From: Acidovorax sp. A79 | Lineage (GTDB): Bacteria; Pseudomonadota; Gammaproteobacteria; Burkholderiales; Burkholderiaceae_C | Length of the DNA: 64,000 nt | Assembly (NCBI RefSeq): GCF_041154505.1 | Contig: NZ_AP028672.1 | Coordinates: forward strand, 3,016,501-3,080,500 | Direction of reading: 5' to 3' | Shown: in pieces, positions 1-9,700 of the stretch | Position numbering within the stretch: position 1 is the stretch's first letter | Layout of the letters: each line of letters starts with the position of its first letter | Position numbers and translations under genes: made by a program | Notes under the pieces: model-generated | The model's input: only the letters and a program-made list of their open reading frames with translations | Told to the model about the DNA's origin: nothing | Databases searched by the model: none

Positions 1-1072
1 CGCGATCTCGCGCCTGGGCGGCGACGAGTTCGCCGTGATCCTGCGGCTGGACATGGACGACGCGGCACTGAACACCTACGGCCAGCGCATCGTGGGCGTC
101 TTTCGCCCCACCTTCACCGAAGTGGGCCAGCAGGTGACCATGACCTGCAGCGCCGGGATCGCCATCTTTCCAGACGATGCGGCGGACATGGACAGCCTCG
201 TGAGCAACGCCGACACGGCCATGTACCGGGCCAAGGACATGGGCAAGAACCGGTGCGTGCGGTTTGACGCGTCGATGAACCTGGCGGTGGTCCGCCGCCA
301 GGCCATCGAGCATGCGCTGCGCGCCGCGCTCGACCAGGGCGAGGGCATCGCGCTGCACTACCAGCCCCTGTTCGCCGCCGCCGGCAAGGCGCTGGTGGGC
401 GCGGAGGCGCTGCTGCGCTGGTCGCACCCGGAGCTGGGCCATGTCCCGCCGCTGGAGGCCGTGATGGTGGCGGAGGACTGCGGCCTCATCGTCCCGCTGG
501 GCTACTGGGTGATGCGCACCGCCTGCCGCGATGCCGCCCGGTGGCAAGCCGGCGGGCCCCTGCGGGTATCGGTCAACATCTCGGCGCGGCAGCTGGGCGA
601 TGCGCAGTTCCTCGAACGCGTGATGGACATCCTGCGCGAGGAAGGCCTGCCCGCCCACCTGCTGGAGATCGAGCTCACGGAAACCGTGCTCATGGACAAC
701 ATGGAAGCGGGCGCGCACACGCTGCACCGCCTGAGCCAGCTGGGCATCCACCTGGCCATCGACGACTTCGGCACCGGCTATTCGTCGCTGGCCTACCTGC
801 GGCAGCTGCCGATGCGCCGCCTCAAGATCGACCGCAGCTTCGTCAAGGACCTGCCCGGCCACGAACACAGCCGCACCATCGTCAACGCCATCGTGGCCCT
901 GGCCCATGGCCTGGGGCTGCAGATCACGGCCGAAGGGGTGGAAACGCCGGAACAGGCCGACTACCTGGTGCACCAGGGCTGCGACGTGCTGCAGGGCTAC
1001 CTGTTTGCGCGGCCGATGCCGGTGGAGCAGTTTCAGGCACTGCTGCAGGAAGGCACCACGCGCCGCGCCTAG
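1..1072 (+). CDS. GGDEF-EAL cyclic-di-GMP protein, 5' truncated by window edge
   Basis: The frame is already open at base 2, so the gene begins left of the window. The first residues contain RLGGDEF (bases 11-31), the diguanylate cyclase active-site loop. An EAL phosphodiesterase domain follows, with EALLRW at 404, ELTETVLMDN and DDFGTGYSS. Both signature motifs are intact, so the protein could make or break cyclic-di-GMP; which activity dominates cannot be told from sequence. The N-terminal sensor part is missing here. It is a soluble-looking tail with no membrane segment in the visible part. Stop TAG at 1070-1072. Confidence 0.93.
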   Translation, partial: AISRLGGDEFAVILRLDMDDAALNTYGQRIVGVFRPTFTEVGQQVTMTCSAGIAIFPDDAADMDSLVSNADTAMYRAKDMGKNRCVRFDASMNLAVVRRQAIEHALRAALDQGEGIALHYQPLFAAAGKALVGAEALLRWSHPELGHVPPLEAVMVAEDCGLIVPLGYWVMRTACRDAARWQAGGPLRVSVNISARQLGDAQFLERVMDILREEGLPAHLLEIELTETVLMDNMEAGAHTLHRLSQLGIHLAIDDFGTGYSSLAYLRQLPMRRLKIDRSFVKDLPGHEHSRTIVNAIVALAHGLGLQITAEGVETPEQADYLVHQGCDVLQGYLFARPMPVEQFQALLQEGTTRRA

Positions 1073-1081
1073 CCGCCCAGG

Positions 1082-1444
1082 TCACGATGCCCCGTGGTAG
1101 CACGGCGCCACCTCGCGCACCTCGACGGTGGCCCATTCGGCGGCCGGGCATTCGCGGGCGATGGCCACGGCCTCGTCGCGCGTGGCGCAGTCGAGCAGAA
1201 AGAAGCCGCCCACCATTTCCTTCGTCTCGGCGAACGGCCCATCCACCAGCCGGGACTGCCCTTCGCGCACCTGCAGGCGCACGGCCTGGTCGGTGGACGC
1301 CAGCGACTCGGTGGCGCGCAGCAGGCCCCGGGCCTTCAGGCCCTCGCCAAAGCGCAGCATGCGGGCATACGCCTCCTGGCCTCCCGCCAGCCCGCGCTCG
1401 GCCCGCTGGCCGTGGGGTTCCATGATGAGCAGCATGTAGGGCAT
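1082..1444 (-). CDS. YCII-related (DGPF) domain protein
   Basis: A 120-residue protein starting MPYMLLIMEP, with the family hallmark DGPFAETKEMVGGF near the middle and a conserved DEAVAIA segment. YCII/DGPF proteins are small ferredoxin-like fold dimers of unknown biochemical role, often encoded beside ECF sigma factors; no sigma factor adjoins it here. I chose the ATG at 1444 because AGGAGA lies just upstream and the family starts here; an upstream in-frame ATG at 1498 would add a low-complexity extension. It converges on the GGDEF-EAL gene with only 9 bp between the stops. Confidence 0.85.
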   Translation of the reverse strand: MPYMLLIMEPHGQRAERGLAGGQEAYARMLRFGEGLKARGLLRATESLASTDQAVRLQVREGQSRLVDGPFAETKEMVGGFFLLDCATRDEAVAIARECPAAEWATVEVREVAPCYHGAS

Positions 1445-1521
1445 GAGAGGGTCTCCTGGCGAAGCGAGAGGGGAGGGTGGCAAAGCGAAAGGCGCCATCC
1501 TACCAGCAGCCTTTACTACTG

Positions 1522-1570
1522 TTTTTATAGCTATCAGCGCTTATCCATCAAGCGCTGGCGGCACTTTTCA
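1522..1570 (+). repeat. Repeat family A, copy 1
   Basis: AT-rich TTTTTATAGCTATC followed by the hairpin AGCGCTT-N7-AAGCGCT (1536-1556) and GGCGGCACTTTT. It matches the other intergenic copies listed as family A. It lies upstream of the leuA leader and downstream of no co-oriented gene. Confidence 0.75.
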
Positions 1571-1578
1571 TCAAAACC

Positions 1579-1608
1579 TTGCGCAGCGCAGCAAGCCTGT
1601 GCTATCTT
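1579..1608 (+). promoter_or_regulatory. Possible sigma-70 promoter of the leu leader
   Basis: TTGCGC at 1579-1584 and TATCTT at 1603-1608 are separated by 18 bp. Transcription would start near 1615, only a few bases before the leader ATG at 1618. This is a pattern-based guess. Confidence 0.35.
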
Positions 1609-1617
1609 CAGGCCTCT

Positions 1618-1704
1618 ATGCAACGCAGCATGCTCCTACCCACCCTATCGCTAGGCCTACTAGTGCCTGGCCGGGGTCTGCCTGCGTTCGCCACCGTTGC
1701 CTGA
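1618..1704 (+). CDS. leuL: Leucine-rich leader peptide upstream of leuA (LeuL-like)
   Basis: A 28-codon frame starting ATG CAA CGC and ending TGA at 1702. It carries seven leucines, six of them within 11 codons (1633-1665), and five of those use CTA, a codon that is rare in this GC-rich genome (the neighbouring genes use CTG and CTC). E. coli leuL also uses clustered CUA codons. A translating ribosome short of charged leucine tRNA would stall here. A downstream pair of competing stems (see next entry) fits transcription attenuation of leuA. No clear Shine-Dalgarno is present; translation could be near-leaderless. Too short to be found by homology. Confidence 0.65.
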   Translation: MQRSMLLPTLSLGLLVPGRGLPAFATVA

Positions 1705-1803
1705 TACGCTCAGCGCAACACCTGATCTCCCCCTGACCCCGGCCCGCGAACCAGCCTTTGCACATGCAAAGGGCTGCAGGGGATGTCACACGTTTTGTTT
1801 TTT
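1669..1803 (+). promoter_or_regulatory. Candidate leuA attenuator
   Basis: GGCCGGGGTC at 1669-1678 is perfectly complementary to GACCCCGGCC at 1735-1744. The second arm overlaps the left arm of another structure: CCCCTG (1730-1735) with CAGGGG (1777-1782), enclosing the hairpin at 1753-1775 (AGCCTTTGCA / TGCAAAGGGCT). A T-rich run follows at 1793-1803. The two pairings are mutually exclusive, as in amino-acid attenuators. The T run begins about 10 bases after the outer stem, so it is not a textbook terminator. Confidence 0.45.
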
Positions 1804-1878
1804 CATTCATTTCGTCTGACCCGTGCACCGCGCCTGTTTTCTTTCTGCGCACCGCACACACCGTTCGTGGAGCCTCTC

Positions 1879-3558
1879 ATGATTGCCAAGCCCGCCACCA
1901 AGTACCAGCCCATCGCCCCGGTCGCGTTGACCGACCGCCAGTGGCCCACCCGCAGCATCACCCGCGCGCCCGTGTGGCTCTCCACCGACCTGCGCGACGG
2001 CAACCAGGCGCTGTTCGAGCCGATGAACGGCGAGCGCAAGATGAAGCTCTTTGAGGAGCTGGTGCGCATCGGCTTCAAGGAGATCGAGGTCGGCTTTCCG
2101 GCCGCGTCGCAGACCGACTTCGACTTCGTGCGCCGCCTCATCGACGAAAACCTCATCCCCGCTGACGTGACCATCATGGTCATGACCCAGTCGCGCGAGG
2201 ACCTGATAGCGCGCACGGTGGAGGCCGTGAAGGGCGCACCCCGCGCCATCGTGCACCTGTACAACGCCACGGCGCCTGCCTGGCGGCGCATCGTGTTCGG
2301 CATGAACGTGACGCAGGTGATGCAGCTCATCGCGCACCACGTGGGCTACCTCAAGCAGCTCACCGACGCGCAGCCCGCCACAGCGTGGACGCTGCAGTAC
2401 TCGCCCGAGACCTTCAGCGCCACCGAGCTCGACGTGTCGCTCAAGGCCTGCCAGACGGCCATCGCGGCCTGGAACGCCGGCCCCGGCCGCCCCATCATCA
2501 TCAACCTGCCCACCACGGTGGAGAACGCCACGCCCAACGTGTTCGCCGACCAGATCGAATGGATGGACCGGCGCCTCGCCCCCCGCGAGCACATCACACT
2601 CTCGGTGCACCCGCACAACGACCGCGGCACCGGCGTGGCCGCAGCAGAGCTGGCGATGATGGCCGGTGCCGACCGTGTGGAAGGCTGCCTCTTCGGCAAC
2701 GGCGAGCGCTGCGGCAACGTGGACATCGTGACCTTGGCGCTCAACATGTACACGCAGGGCGTGCACCCGAACCTCGACTTCTCGGACATCACCTCGGTGG
2801 CGCGCATCGCCGAGGAATGCACCTCGCTGCCGGTGCACCCGCGCCACCCCTACGCGGGCGACCTGGTGTTCACCGCGTTCTCGGGCTCGCACCAGGATGC
2901 GATCAAGAAGGGCTTTGCGGCGCAGGACCCGAACGCGCTGTGGGAAGTGCCGTACTTGCCCATCGACCCCGCGGACCTGGGCCGCACGTACGACAGCGTG
3001 ATCCGCGTGAACAGCCAGTCGGGCAAGGGCGGCATCGCGTTCTTGCTGGAGCGCGAACACGGCGTGGTGATGCCGCGCCGCATGCAGGTCGAATTCAGCG
3101 CCGTGGTGCAGCGCCAGACGGACGCGAGCGAAGGCGAGATGAGCGGCGAGGCACTGTGGGACCTGTTCCAGGCCACCTACCTGCGCGCCCCGGCCCGGGC
3201 GGCCATCATCTGCCACAGCCACCGGCTCGATGAAGACGGGCAGGGCATCGAGCTGGACGTGACCATCGACGGCATGCGCCAGCATTTGCGCGGCCAGGGC
3301 AACGGGCCGATCGCGGCCACGGTGGATGCGCTGGGCCTGCCGCTGCGCGTGGACCACTACGAAGAGCGCGCCACCGGCACGGGGGCCCACGCCCAGGCGC
3401 TGGCCATCGTGGAGGCCGCGATGGAGGGCGTGGCCGGCTCCACCTTCGGCGCGGGCATGAGCCACAACATCGTGACGGCGTCGGTGTTGGCCATCGTGAG
3501 CGTGGCCAACCGGCTGGCAGAGCGGCGCCAGGGCGTGGCCGCGACGGCGGCGGTGTGA
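1879..3558 (+). CDS. leuA: 2-isopropylmalate synthase
   Basis: A 559-residue LeuA that condenses acetyl-CoA with 2-oxoisovalerate, the first committed step of leucine synthesis, in the cytoplasm. The TIM-barrel catalytic domain shows DLRDGNQAL near the start and HPHNDRGTG with GNGERCGNVD in the middle. The last ~150 residues form the LeuA allosteric domain for leucine feedback. The length fits the long (~560 aa) class. The start ATG at 1879 has GGAG 8 bases upstream; an earlier in-frame ATG at 1783 would add 32 unconserved residues. A leucine-rich leader and stem structures lie upstream, so control by attenuation is inferred. Confidence 0.96.
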   Translation: MIAKPATKYQPIAPVALTDRQWPTRSITRAPVWLSTDLRDGNQALFEPMNGERKMKLFEELVRIGFKEIEVGFPAASQTDFDFVRRLIDENLIPADVTIMVMTQSREDLIARTVEAVKGAPRAIVHLYNATAPAWRRIVFGMNVTQVMQLIAHHVGYLKQLTDAQPATAWTLQYSPETFSATELDVSLKACQTAIAAWNAGPGRPIIINLPTTVENATPNVFADQIEWMDRRLAPREHITLSVHPHNDRGTGVAAAELAMMAGADRVEGCLFGNGERCGNVDIVTLALNMYTQGVHPNLDFSDITSVARIAEECTSLPVHPRHPYAGDLVFTAFSGSHQDAIKKGFAAQDPNALWEVPYLPIDPADLGRTYDSVIRVNSQSGKGGIAFLLEREHGVVMPRRMQVEFSAVVQRQTDASEGEMSGEALWDLFQATYLRAPARAAIICHSHRLDEDGQGIELDVTIDGMRQHLRGQGNGPIAATVDALGLPLRVDHYEERATGTGAHAQALAIVEAAMEGVAGSTFGAGMSHNIVTASVLAIVSVANRLAERRQGVAATAAV

Positions 3559-3576
3559 CCCCGCCGCTGTTGTAAA

Positions 3577-3625
3577 AAAGATAGCTGCCAGCGCTTTTCC
3601 ACCAAGCGCTGGCGGCATTTTTGGC
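3577..3625 (+). terminator. Repeat family A, copy 2, acting as leuA terminator
   Basis: GATAGCTG is followed by a perfect 9-bp stem CCAGCGCTT (3588-3596) / AAGCGCTGG (3604-3612) and then CGGCATTTTT. It lies 30 bp after the leuA stop and has the form of an intrinsic terminator. Confidence 0.75.
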
Positions 3626-3690
3626 CAATAGCCCCAGGCCATGGGCGGAGTCCGCGCAGGCGCCGGGGCCTATCCGTTACCCTTCGGGCC

Positions 3691-4194
3691 ATGCGCGTTG
3701 TTTTTCACAGACTGGCCTTGGCCGCCTGCACCGCCGCCCTGCTGGCGCTGGGCGGCTGCGGCACCTCGCGGCCCCCATCGCCTTCTTCGTCAGCCCCGGT
3801 ACGCACCACCCCACCCCTGACCGCGGAGCAGGCGCACGACATCGCCATCCACGCGCTCGGCCTGGTGGGCACGCCGTACCGCTACGGCGGCAACACGCCC
3901 GATGCGGGCTTTGATTGCAGCGGGCTGATCGGCTATGTGTACCGCAACCAGGTGGGCACCCCGCCGCCCCGCACGGTGGCGCAGCTCAACAGCTGGGGCT
4001 ACCCCATCGACGGCAGCGAGCTGCGCGCCGGAGACCTCGTGGTGTTCGGCACGGGCCGCCAGCCCAACCATGCGGGCATCTACGTGGGGGAAGGGCGCTT
4101 CGTGCACGCGCCGTCCACCGGCGGCACGGTGCGGCTCGACCAGCTGCAGTCGCGGCACTGGTCGCGGCAGAATGCGGCGTTCCGGCGGCCGTAG
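3691..4194 (+). CDS. NlpC/P60 family lipoprotein, putative peptidoglycan endopeptidase
   Basis: A 167-residue protein with a lipoprotein signal peptide ending in the lipobox LGGC (cysteine at about residue 20). A Ser/Pro-rich linker and an NlpC/P60 domain follow. The catalytic cysteine sits in DCSGLIGYVY, the histidine in NHAGIYVG, and RAGDLVVF is the usual motif between them. Family members cut D-Glu-meso-DAP or related peptide bonds in peptidoglycan stems. The location is probably the inner face of the outer membrane. It is monocistronic, between the leuA terminator and a family B repeat. The substrate is not defined by sequence. Confidence 0.9.
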   Translation: MRVVFHRLALAACTAALLALGGCGTSRPPSPSSSAPVRTTPPLTAEQAHDIAIHALGLVGTPYRYGGNTPDAGFDCSGLIGYVYRNQVGTPPPRTVAQLNSWGYPIDGSELRAGDLVVFGTGRQPNHAGIYVGEGRFVHAPSTGGTVRLDQLQSRHWSRQNAAFRRP

Positions 4195-4198
4195 CGGC

Positions 4199-4275
4199 TC
4201 CCCCTGAGTCGCCTTCGGCGCCTTCCCCCTGAGGGGGACGACGCCCTTGCTGCGGGGCGGCCCTTGCTCGGCGTC
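4199..4275 (-). repeat. Repeat family B, copy 1
   Basis: Read on the minus strand it contains CCGAGCAAGGGCCGCCCCGC followed by an AGCAAGGGCGTCGTCCCCCT-type segment and CAGGGGG. This core is shared with copies at 29631 and 44331. It directly follows the NlpC/P60 stop. Confidence 0.75.
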
Positions 4276-4361
4276 CCTCGCCTGGGACGCGCCAGTTGCA
4301 GGCAGTGTGACCACATCGTCGGCCAGCCGATGGCCCCGCCCGCGCGACAATCGGGGCCACC

Positions 4362-5462
4362 ATGACCCACGCACACCGCTCCGCCACCCCGATCTCCACC
4401 CACGACACGACACGCATCGACGACACGCGCATCAAGGCCGTGCGCCCGCTCATCACGCCGGCGCTGCTGCAGGAGTGGCTGCCCACGCCCGACGCCGCGC
4501 AGACCCTGGTGGAAACCAGCCGTGCCGCCATCTCGCGCGTGCTGCACGGCCAGGACGACCGGCTCATCGTGGTGGTGGGCCCCTGCTCCATCCACGACCA
4601 CGACCAGGCGATGGACTACGCGCGCCAGCTGAAGATCCAGGCCGACGCGCTGCAGGCCGACCTGCTGGTCGTGATGCGCGTCTACTTTGAAAAACCCCGC
4701 ACCACCGTGGGCTGGAAGGGCTACATCAACGACCCCCGCCTGGATGGCAGCTTCGCCATCAACGAGGGGCTGGAGCTGGCGCGCCAGCTGCTGCTGGACG
4801 TGCTGGCCACGGGCCTGCCGGTGGGCACCGAGTTCCTGGACCTGCTCTCGCCGCAGTTCATCAGCGACCTGGTGAGCTGGGGCGCCATCGGCGCGCGCAC
4901 CACCGAGAGCCAGAGCCACCGCCAGCTGGCCAGCGGCCTCTCGTGCCCCGTGGGCTTCAAGAACGGCACCGACGGCGGCGTGAAGGTGGCCAGCGACGCC
5001 ATCCAGGCCGCGCAGGCGTCGCATGCCTTCATGGGCATGACCAAGATGGGCCAGGCCGCGATCTTCGAGACGCGCGGCAACCAGGACTGCCACGTGATCC
5101 TGCGCGGCGGCAAGCAGCCCAACTACAGCGCGGCCGATGTGGATGCCGCCTGCGCCATGCTCCAGGCGGCGGGCCTGCGCGAGCAGGTGATGATCGACGT
5201 GAGCCACGCCAACAGCAGCAAGCAGCACCAGCGCCAGATCACCGTGGCGGACGACGTCGCCCGGCAGATCGCCGCGGGCGACCGGCGCATCACCGGCCTC
5301 ATGATCGAGAGCCACCTGCAGGAAGGCCGCCAGGACATCGTGCCCGGCCAGCCGCTCGCGCCCGGCGTGTCGGTGACCGATGCCTGCATCAGCTTCGCGC
5401 AGACGGTGCCGGTGCTGGAAGGCCTGGCCGCCGCCGTGCGCGCGCGGCGCGCACGCGCCTGA
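4362..5462 (+). CDS. aroG: 3-deoxy-7-phosphoheptulonate synthase, class I
   Basis: A 366-residue DAHP synthase that joins phosphoenolpyruvate and erythrose 4-phosphate as the entry step of the shikimate pathway. Visible class I (AroFGH-type) motifs are VVVGPCSIHD near residue 70, KNGTDGGVKVA near 205 and DVSHANSSKQH near 280. The length agrees with E. coli AroG/F/H. Which aromatic amino acid inhibits it cannot be decided, so aroG is used in the generic sense. No leader peptide was seen in the 165 bp upstream, which is largely a family B repeat. Confidence 0.93.
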   Translation: MTHAHRSATPISTHDTTRIDDTRIKAVRPLITPALLQEWLPTPDAAQTLVETSRAAISRVLHGQDDRLIVVVGPCSIHDHDQAMDYARQLKIQADALQADLLVVMRVYFEKPRTTVGWKGYINDPRLDGSFAINEGLELARQLLLDVLATGLPVGTEFLDLLSPQFISDLVSWGAIGARTTESQSHRQLASGLSCPVGFKNGTDGGVKVASDAIQAAQASHAFMGMTKMGQAAIFETRGNQDCHVILRGGKQPNYSAADVDAACAMLQAAGLREQVMIDVSHANSSKQHQRQITVADDVARQIAAGDRRITGLMIESHLQEGRQDIVPGQPLAPGVSVTDACISFAQTVPVLEGLAAAVRARRARA

Positions 5463-5506
5463 CCGACCCGCCGGCCCGGCGCTCTCTCTGCAGCGGGCCA
5501 CGGCAG

Positions 5507-5965
5507 CTACCGTGGCGCCACGGTGGCGTCGATGTTGCGGGCCGTGGCCAGCAGCGTGGCGCACAGCGTTTCCTTGCCATCCGCATCCACAGCGAACACA
5601 TCGGACGCGCACACCGTGAGCAGCCGCGCCGCGTCGATGACGCGCCCGCGCGCCCGCAGGCACACGCCCCGTGCGGGGGCCACGAGTTTCACGGTGGCGT
5701 CCACCGTGGCATTCACCCAGCCCGGCGGCAGCACGCTGCCGGCCGCGCCCACGGCGGCGAAGTCGGCCACGGCAAACACGGCGGTGGCCTGCAGCTGGCC
5801 GGGGCGGAAGCAGAAGGCGTCGCTCACCGGAATCTCCACCTCCACCGCGCCCGGCTCGGCGCGCACGAAGCGCAGGCCCAGCGTGCGCGCCATGGGCATG
5901 GCCAGCACCAGGGACCGAAGATGGTCCATGGGCGCGGCGGCGGAATGTGCGGACAAAGAGGTCAT
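5507..5965 (-). CDS. PaaI-type hotdog-fold thioesterase family protein
   Basis: A 152-residue protein whose layout fits the hotdog/PaaI family: an N-terminal helix region, QATAVFAVADFAAVGAA on the central helix and NATVDATVKLVAPARG on the strands. Such proteins hydrolyse acyl-CoA thioesters. The usual acidic residue in the central helix corresponds to the ADF position. Its ATG overlaps the stop of the upstream merR-type gene (ATGA at 5962-5965), so the two are translated together and the MerR protein probably controls it. The substrate is unknown. Confidence 0.78.
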   Translation of the reverse strand: MTSLSAHSAAAPMDHLRSLVLAMPMARTLGLRFVRAEPGAVEVEIPVSDAFCFRPGQLQATAVFAVADFAAVGAAGSVLPPGWVNATVDATVKLVAPARGVCLRARGRVIDAARLLTVCASDVFAVDADGKETLCATLLATARNIDATVAPR

Positions 5966-6429
5966 GGTGCTTTCCTTGCGGAGGTGGTGGATGGACGGGT
6001 GCGGGCCGATGGGGGTGGCGTGGCGGGGGGCCGCACGCGCGGCCAGGGCGCCGGTGGCGCCGACACGGCGGTACGCGGCCTTGCCTGCTGCGCCTGCAGC
6101 CAGGCCTGGTGCTCCAGCACGCGCTGCTTCTGGGCCCGCAGCGCATCGATCTGCTCGTCCAGCGCCTGCGCGCGCTCCTGCAGGGCCTGCACCATGGTCT
6201 CGGTGCGCAGGGTGCCTGCCCGGTAGGCGCCCAGGCGCAGGGCGATCTGCGGCAGGGTGAAGCCAAGCTGGCGCGACATGGCGATGAACACGACCTCGCG
6301 CTGCATGCGCGGTGGATAGTCGCGGTAGCCATTGGCCCGCCGGCGCGGCTGCAGGAGCCCCAGCCGCTCATAGTGGCGCAGGGCGTGGACGGAAACCGAG
6401 GTGCGTTGCGCGAGTTCGGATATCTGCAT
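5962..6429 (-). CDS. MerR family transcriptional regulator
   Basis: A 155-residue MerR protein. It begins MQISELAQRTSVSVHALRHY, the winged-helix DNA-binding part, followed by GYRDYP. A coiled coil runs roughly residues 75-120 (ALDEQIDALRAQKQRV) and the tail is Pro/Arg-rich. No metal-binding cysteine pair is visible, so a small-molecule or redox signal is more likely than a metal. I chose the ATG at 6429 because MQISELA is the family start; the frame continues upstream without similarity. It is translationally coupled to the thioesterase downstream. Confidence 0.88.
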   Translation of the reverse strand: MQISELAQRTSVSVHALRHYERLGLLQPRRRANGYRDYPPRMQREVVFIAMSRQLGFTLPQIALRLGAYRAGTLRTETMVQALQERAQALDEQIDALRAQKQRVLEHQAWLQAQQARPRTAVSAPPAPWPRVRPPATPPPSARTRPSTTSARKAP

Positions 6430-6730
6430 GGCACGCAGCCTAGCAAGCATGGCGCTGCGCGAAGGTTGCCGGGGTGACTGGCGGCGTTCTGGGGCAAACC
6501 CGCATGGTGGTGACCGCTCGGTCCGGCGCTCTGCGGTGTAGGATTCACGTTTCAGGGGGCAGCGCGAGCGCGTGCTTCTTCTGCCCGCACCCCGTCCGGT
6601 TCTTTTCTTGCCGCCCGACCCCTTTGACGACGACGCTGTTCCAGTTCTTGCGCAACAAGCTCCAGGCCCCCCGGGCGCTGGAACTGGGGTGCGCGCCAGC
6701 GGGCACAGCCAACGCCACAGCGGCCTGACC

Positions 6731-9700
6731 ATGCCGCCAGCCCACGCACCCGAAGAGGCAGCGCGGCTCACGGCACTGCAGTCCTACGCGATCCTCGACA
6801 CCCCCGCGGAAGAAGGCTTCGACCAGCTGGCCACGCTGGCCGCACGGGTGTGCGGCTGCCCCATCGCCGTGGTCAATTTTCTCGACAGCGAGCGCCAGTG
6901 GTTCAAGGCGGCGGTCGGCATTCCCTTCCAGCAGACCGAGCGCGCCATCGCGTTCTGTGCCCAGGCACTGGACGGCGGCCGCGAACCGGTGGTGGTGCCC
7001 GACGTCACGCTCCACCCCGTGTTCGCCAGCAATCCCCTGGTGCTGGGCGAACCCCATGTCCGCTTCTACGCCTGCGTGCCGCTGGTGACGCCCGAGGGGT
7101 TCACCCTGGGCACCCTCGCGGTGGTGGACACCGTGCCCCGCACGCTGGAGGAAGGGCAGATCGAGGGCCTCACGATCCTCGCGGGCCAGGCCATGGTGCA
7201 GCTGGAGCTGCGCCGCCAGAAAAAGCTGCTGGCCCAGCTCGTGCGGGAGCGCGACCAGATGCATGCCGAGATGGTCGCGCAGGGCGAGGCACAGCGCGTG
7301 GCGGGGCGGATCGCCCGCGTGGGCGGCTGGACGGTCGAACTGCCCGGGATGCAGCTCGTGTGGTCGCAGGAGATCGCGGCCGCCTATGGGCTCCACCACC
7401 GCGTGGGCGAGCTGGCGCAGGTCCTGCAGCTGTACACGCCGCCCTACCGGCCGCAGATGCAAAAGGCGTTCGATGACTGCCGGCACCACGGCACGCCCTT
7501 TGACGTGGAAGCCGAGGTGGACATGCCGGGCGGCAGGCGCTTCTGGGTGCGCACCGCCGGGCAGGCGGCGCGCGATGCCGGGGGACGCATCGTCCGCATC
7601 CAGGGGGCCTTCCAGGACATCACGGCCCAGCACCTGGCCCAGGAGGCGCGCCGTGAAAGCGAGGAGCGCTTTCACCTCGTCTCGCGCGCCACGGCCGATG
7701 CCGTCTGGGACTGGAACCTGGACACCGACCTCATGTGGTGGAACGAAGGCATGCAGAACCTGTTCGGCGTGCCGCTCGACCAGCTGCCGCCCGACAGCAC
7801 CTCGTGGACGCTGCGGCTGCATCCCGAAGACAGCGAAGAAATCCTCCGGGGCCTCCACGCGGCCATTGGCGGCACGGACAACCACTGGTCCGCCGAATAC
7901 CGCTTCCGGCGCCAGGACGGCAGCTATGCCTGGGTGCTGGACCGGGGCTTCCTGATCCGCGACGCCGAAGGCAAGGCCGTGCGCATGGTGGGCGGCATGA
8001 CCGACATCAGCGCGCAGAAGCTGACCGAACTCGATGCCCAGCGCGATGCGCAGAACCATGCGGAGCTACTGCAGGTGCAGCAGCGCATCTCGTCGCTGGA
8101 CATGCCCCTGCCCGAGGTGCTCCAGCTCGTGGCCGACACCGTGCTGCGCCAGACGCTGGCGCGCGGGGCGCTGGTGGAGCTGCTGCAGGGCCGCCAGCTG
8201 GTGGCGCAGGCATCGGCGGGCGACCACGTGCGGCCCGTGGGCCACATGCTGGCGGCCGACCAGAGCCTGCTGTGGCCCGCCCTGCGCGAAGGGCGCACCG
8301 TGGTGTGCAATGACACCGAGGCCGAGGGCTGGGACATGGTTTCGCTGCCTCACCGGCACGGCGTGCGCTCCGTGATGGCGGTGCCGCTGCGCACCGCCGA
8401 GGGCGTGGTGGGCTCGCTCAAGGTCGTTTCGGACAAGGCCCACGCGTTTTCGCGGCGCGACGTCGCGCACCTGGAGATCCTCACCGAATCCCTGGGCGCG
8501 ATGGTGCAGCTGCGGCATGTGGCGGGGCAGCTGCGGGCATCGGAGCAGCAGTACCGCATGCTGTTCGACGAGCACCCCCATCCGATGTGGGTGTACGACA
8601 GGGAAACGCTGCGCCTGCAGGCCGTGAACCAGTCGATGGAGACGCACTACGGCTATGCCGAAGCCGAGCTGCTGGGGATGGACATGACGGACCTGTGGCC
8701 GGCGGAGCGCCGCGCCAGCATCCGGGCGACCATCAACGCGATTGCGATGGACCAGCGCAACAAGCCGGTCATCAGCCGCCACGTCAAGAAGGACGGCACG
8801 TTCATGGACGTGGAAATCACGGCGGGCAGCATCAGCTTCAACGGCCGCCCCGCGCGCCAGGTGCTGGCCACCGACGTGACCGAGCGCCTGCGCACCGAAC
8901 GCGAACTGGCCCGCATGGGCCGCGCGCAGCGCCTCTTGAGCGCCTGCAACGAAACCCTCGTGCGCGCCACGTCCGAGACAGCGCTGCTGCAGGCGATCTG
9001 CCACATCGCCGTGGACATCGGCGGCTACCGCATGGGATGGGTGGGCTTCGCGCTGGACGACGAACGCAAGTCCATCCAGCCCGTGGCCCACGCGGGCCAC
9101 AACCAGAACTACCTGGAGAACCTGCACCTGTCCTGGTCGGCCGAGGACCGCTACGGCCGGGGTCCCGCGGGCATGGCCGTGCGCTCGGGCAAGCCGGTGA
9201 TCGTGCAGGACATCCGCGCCGAGGGCGATTTTGCCGACTGGACCGAGCGCATGCTGGACAACGGCTTTCACGGCGTGATCTGCCTGCCGCTGCGCGACCG
9301 CGATCGCACCTTCGGCCTGCTGTACCTGTATGCGCCGGACATCCTGCAGATCAGCCCCGAAGAGGCGGCCCTGCTGCAGGAGCTCTCCAACGACCTGGCC
9401 TTTGGCATCACCAGCCTGCGCGCGCAGAAGGCGCAGCAGCGGCTGCAGGCCTCGGTGCTCAAGGTGGCGGCCGCCGTGTCGGCGAGCACGGGCACGGAGT
9501 TTTTCGTGCAGCTGGTGCGCAACATGGCCGATGCGCTGGGGGCCCAGGGCGGCTGCGTGGTGCGGCTGCTGCCACCGGTGGAAGGGCAGGCCCCGCGGGT
9601 GGTCACGCTCGCGGCGGTGCTCGATGGCCAGATGCTGCCCAACGACGAATACACCCTGGAAGGCACGCCCAGCCTCATGCTGCTGTCGCAGCGCGCGTAT

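Noticed and set aside
1807..3642. Long minus-strand frame opposite leuA
   Set aside because: Antisense shadow of leuA with no domain similarity.
6572..6730. Upstream extension of the giant sensor gene
   Set aside because: Low-complexity translation without similarity; the GAF-family N-terminus follows the ATG at 6731.
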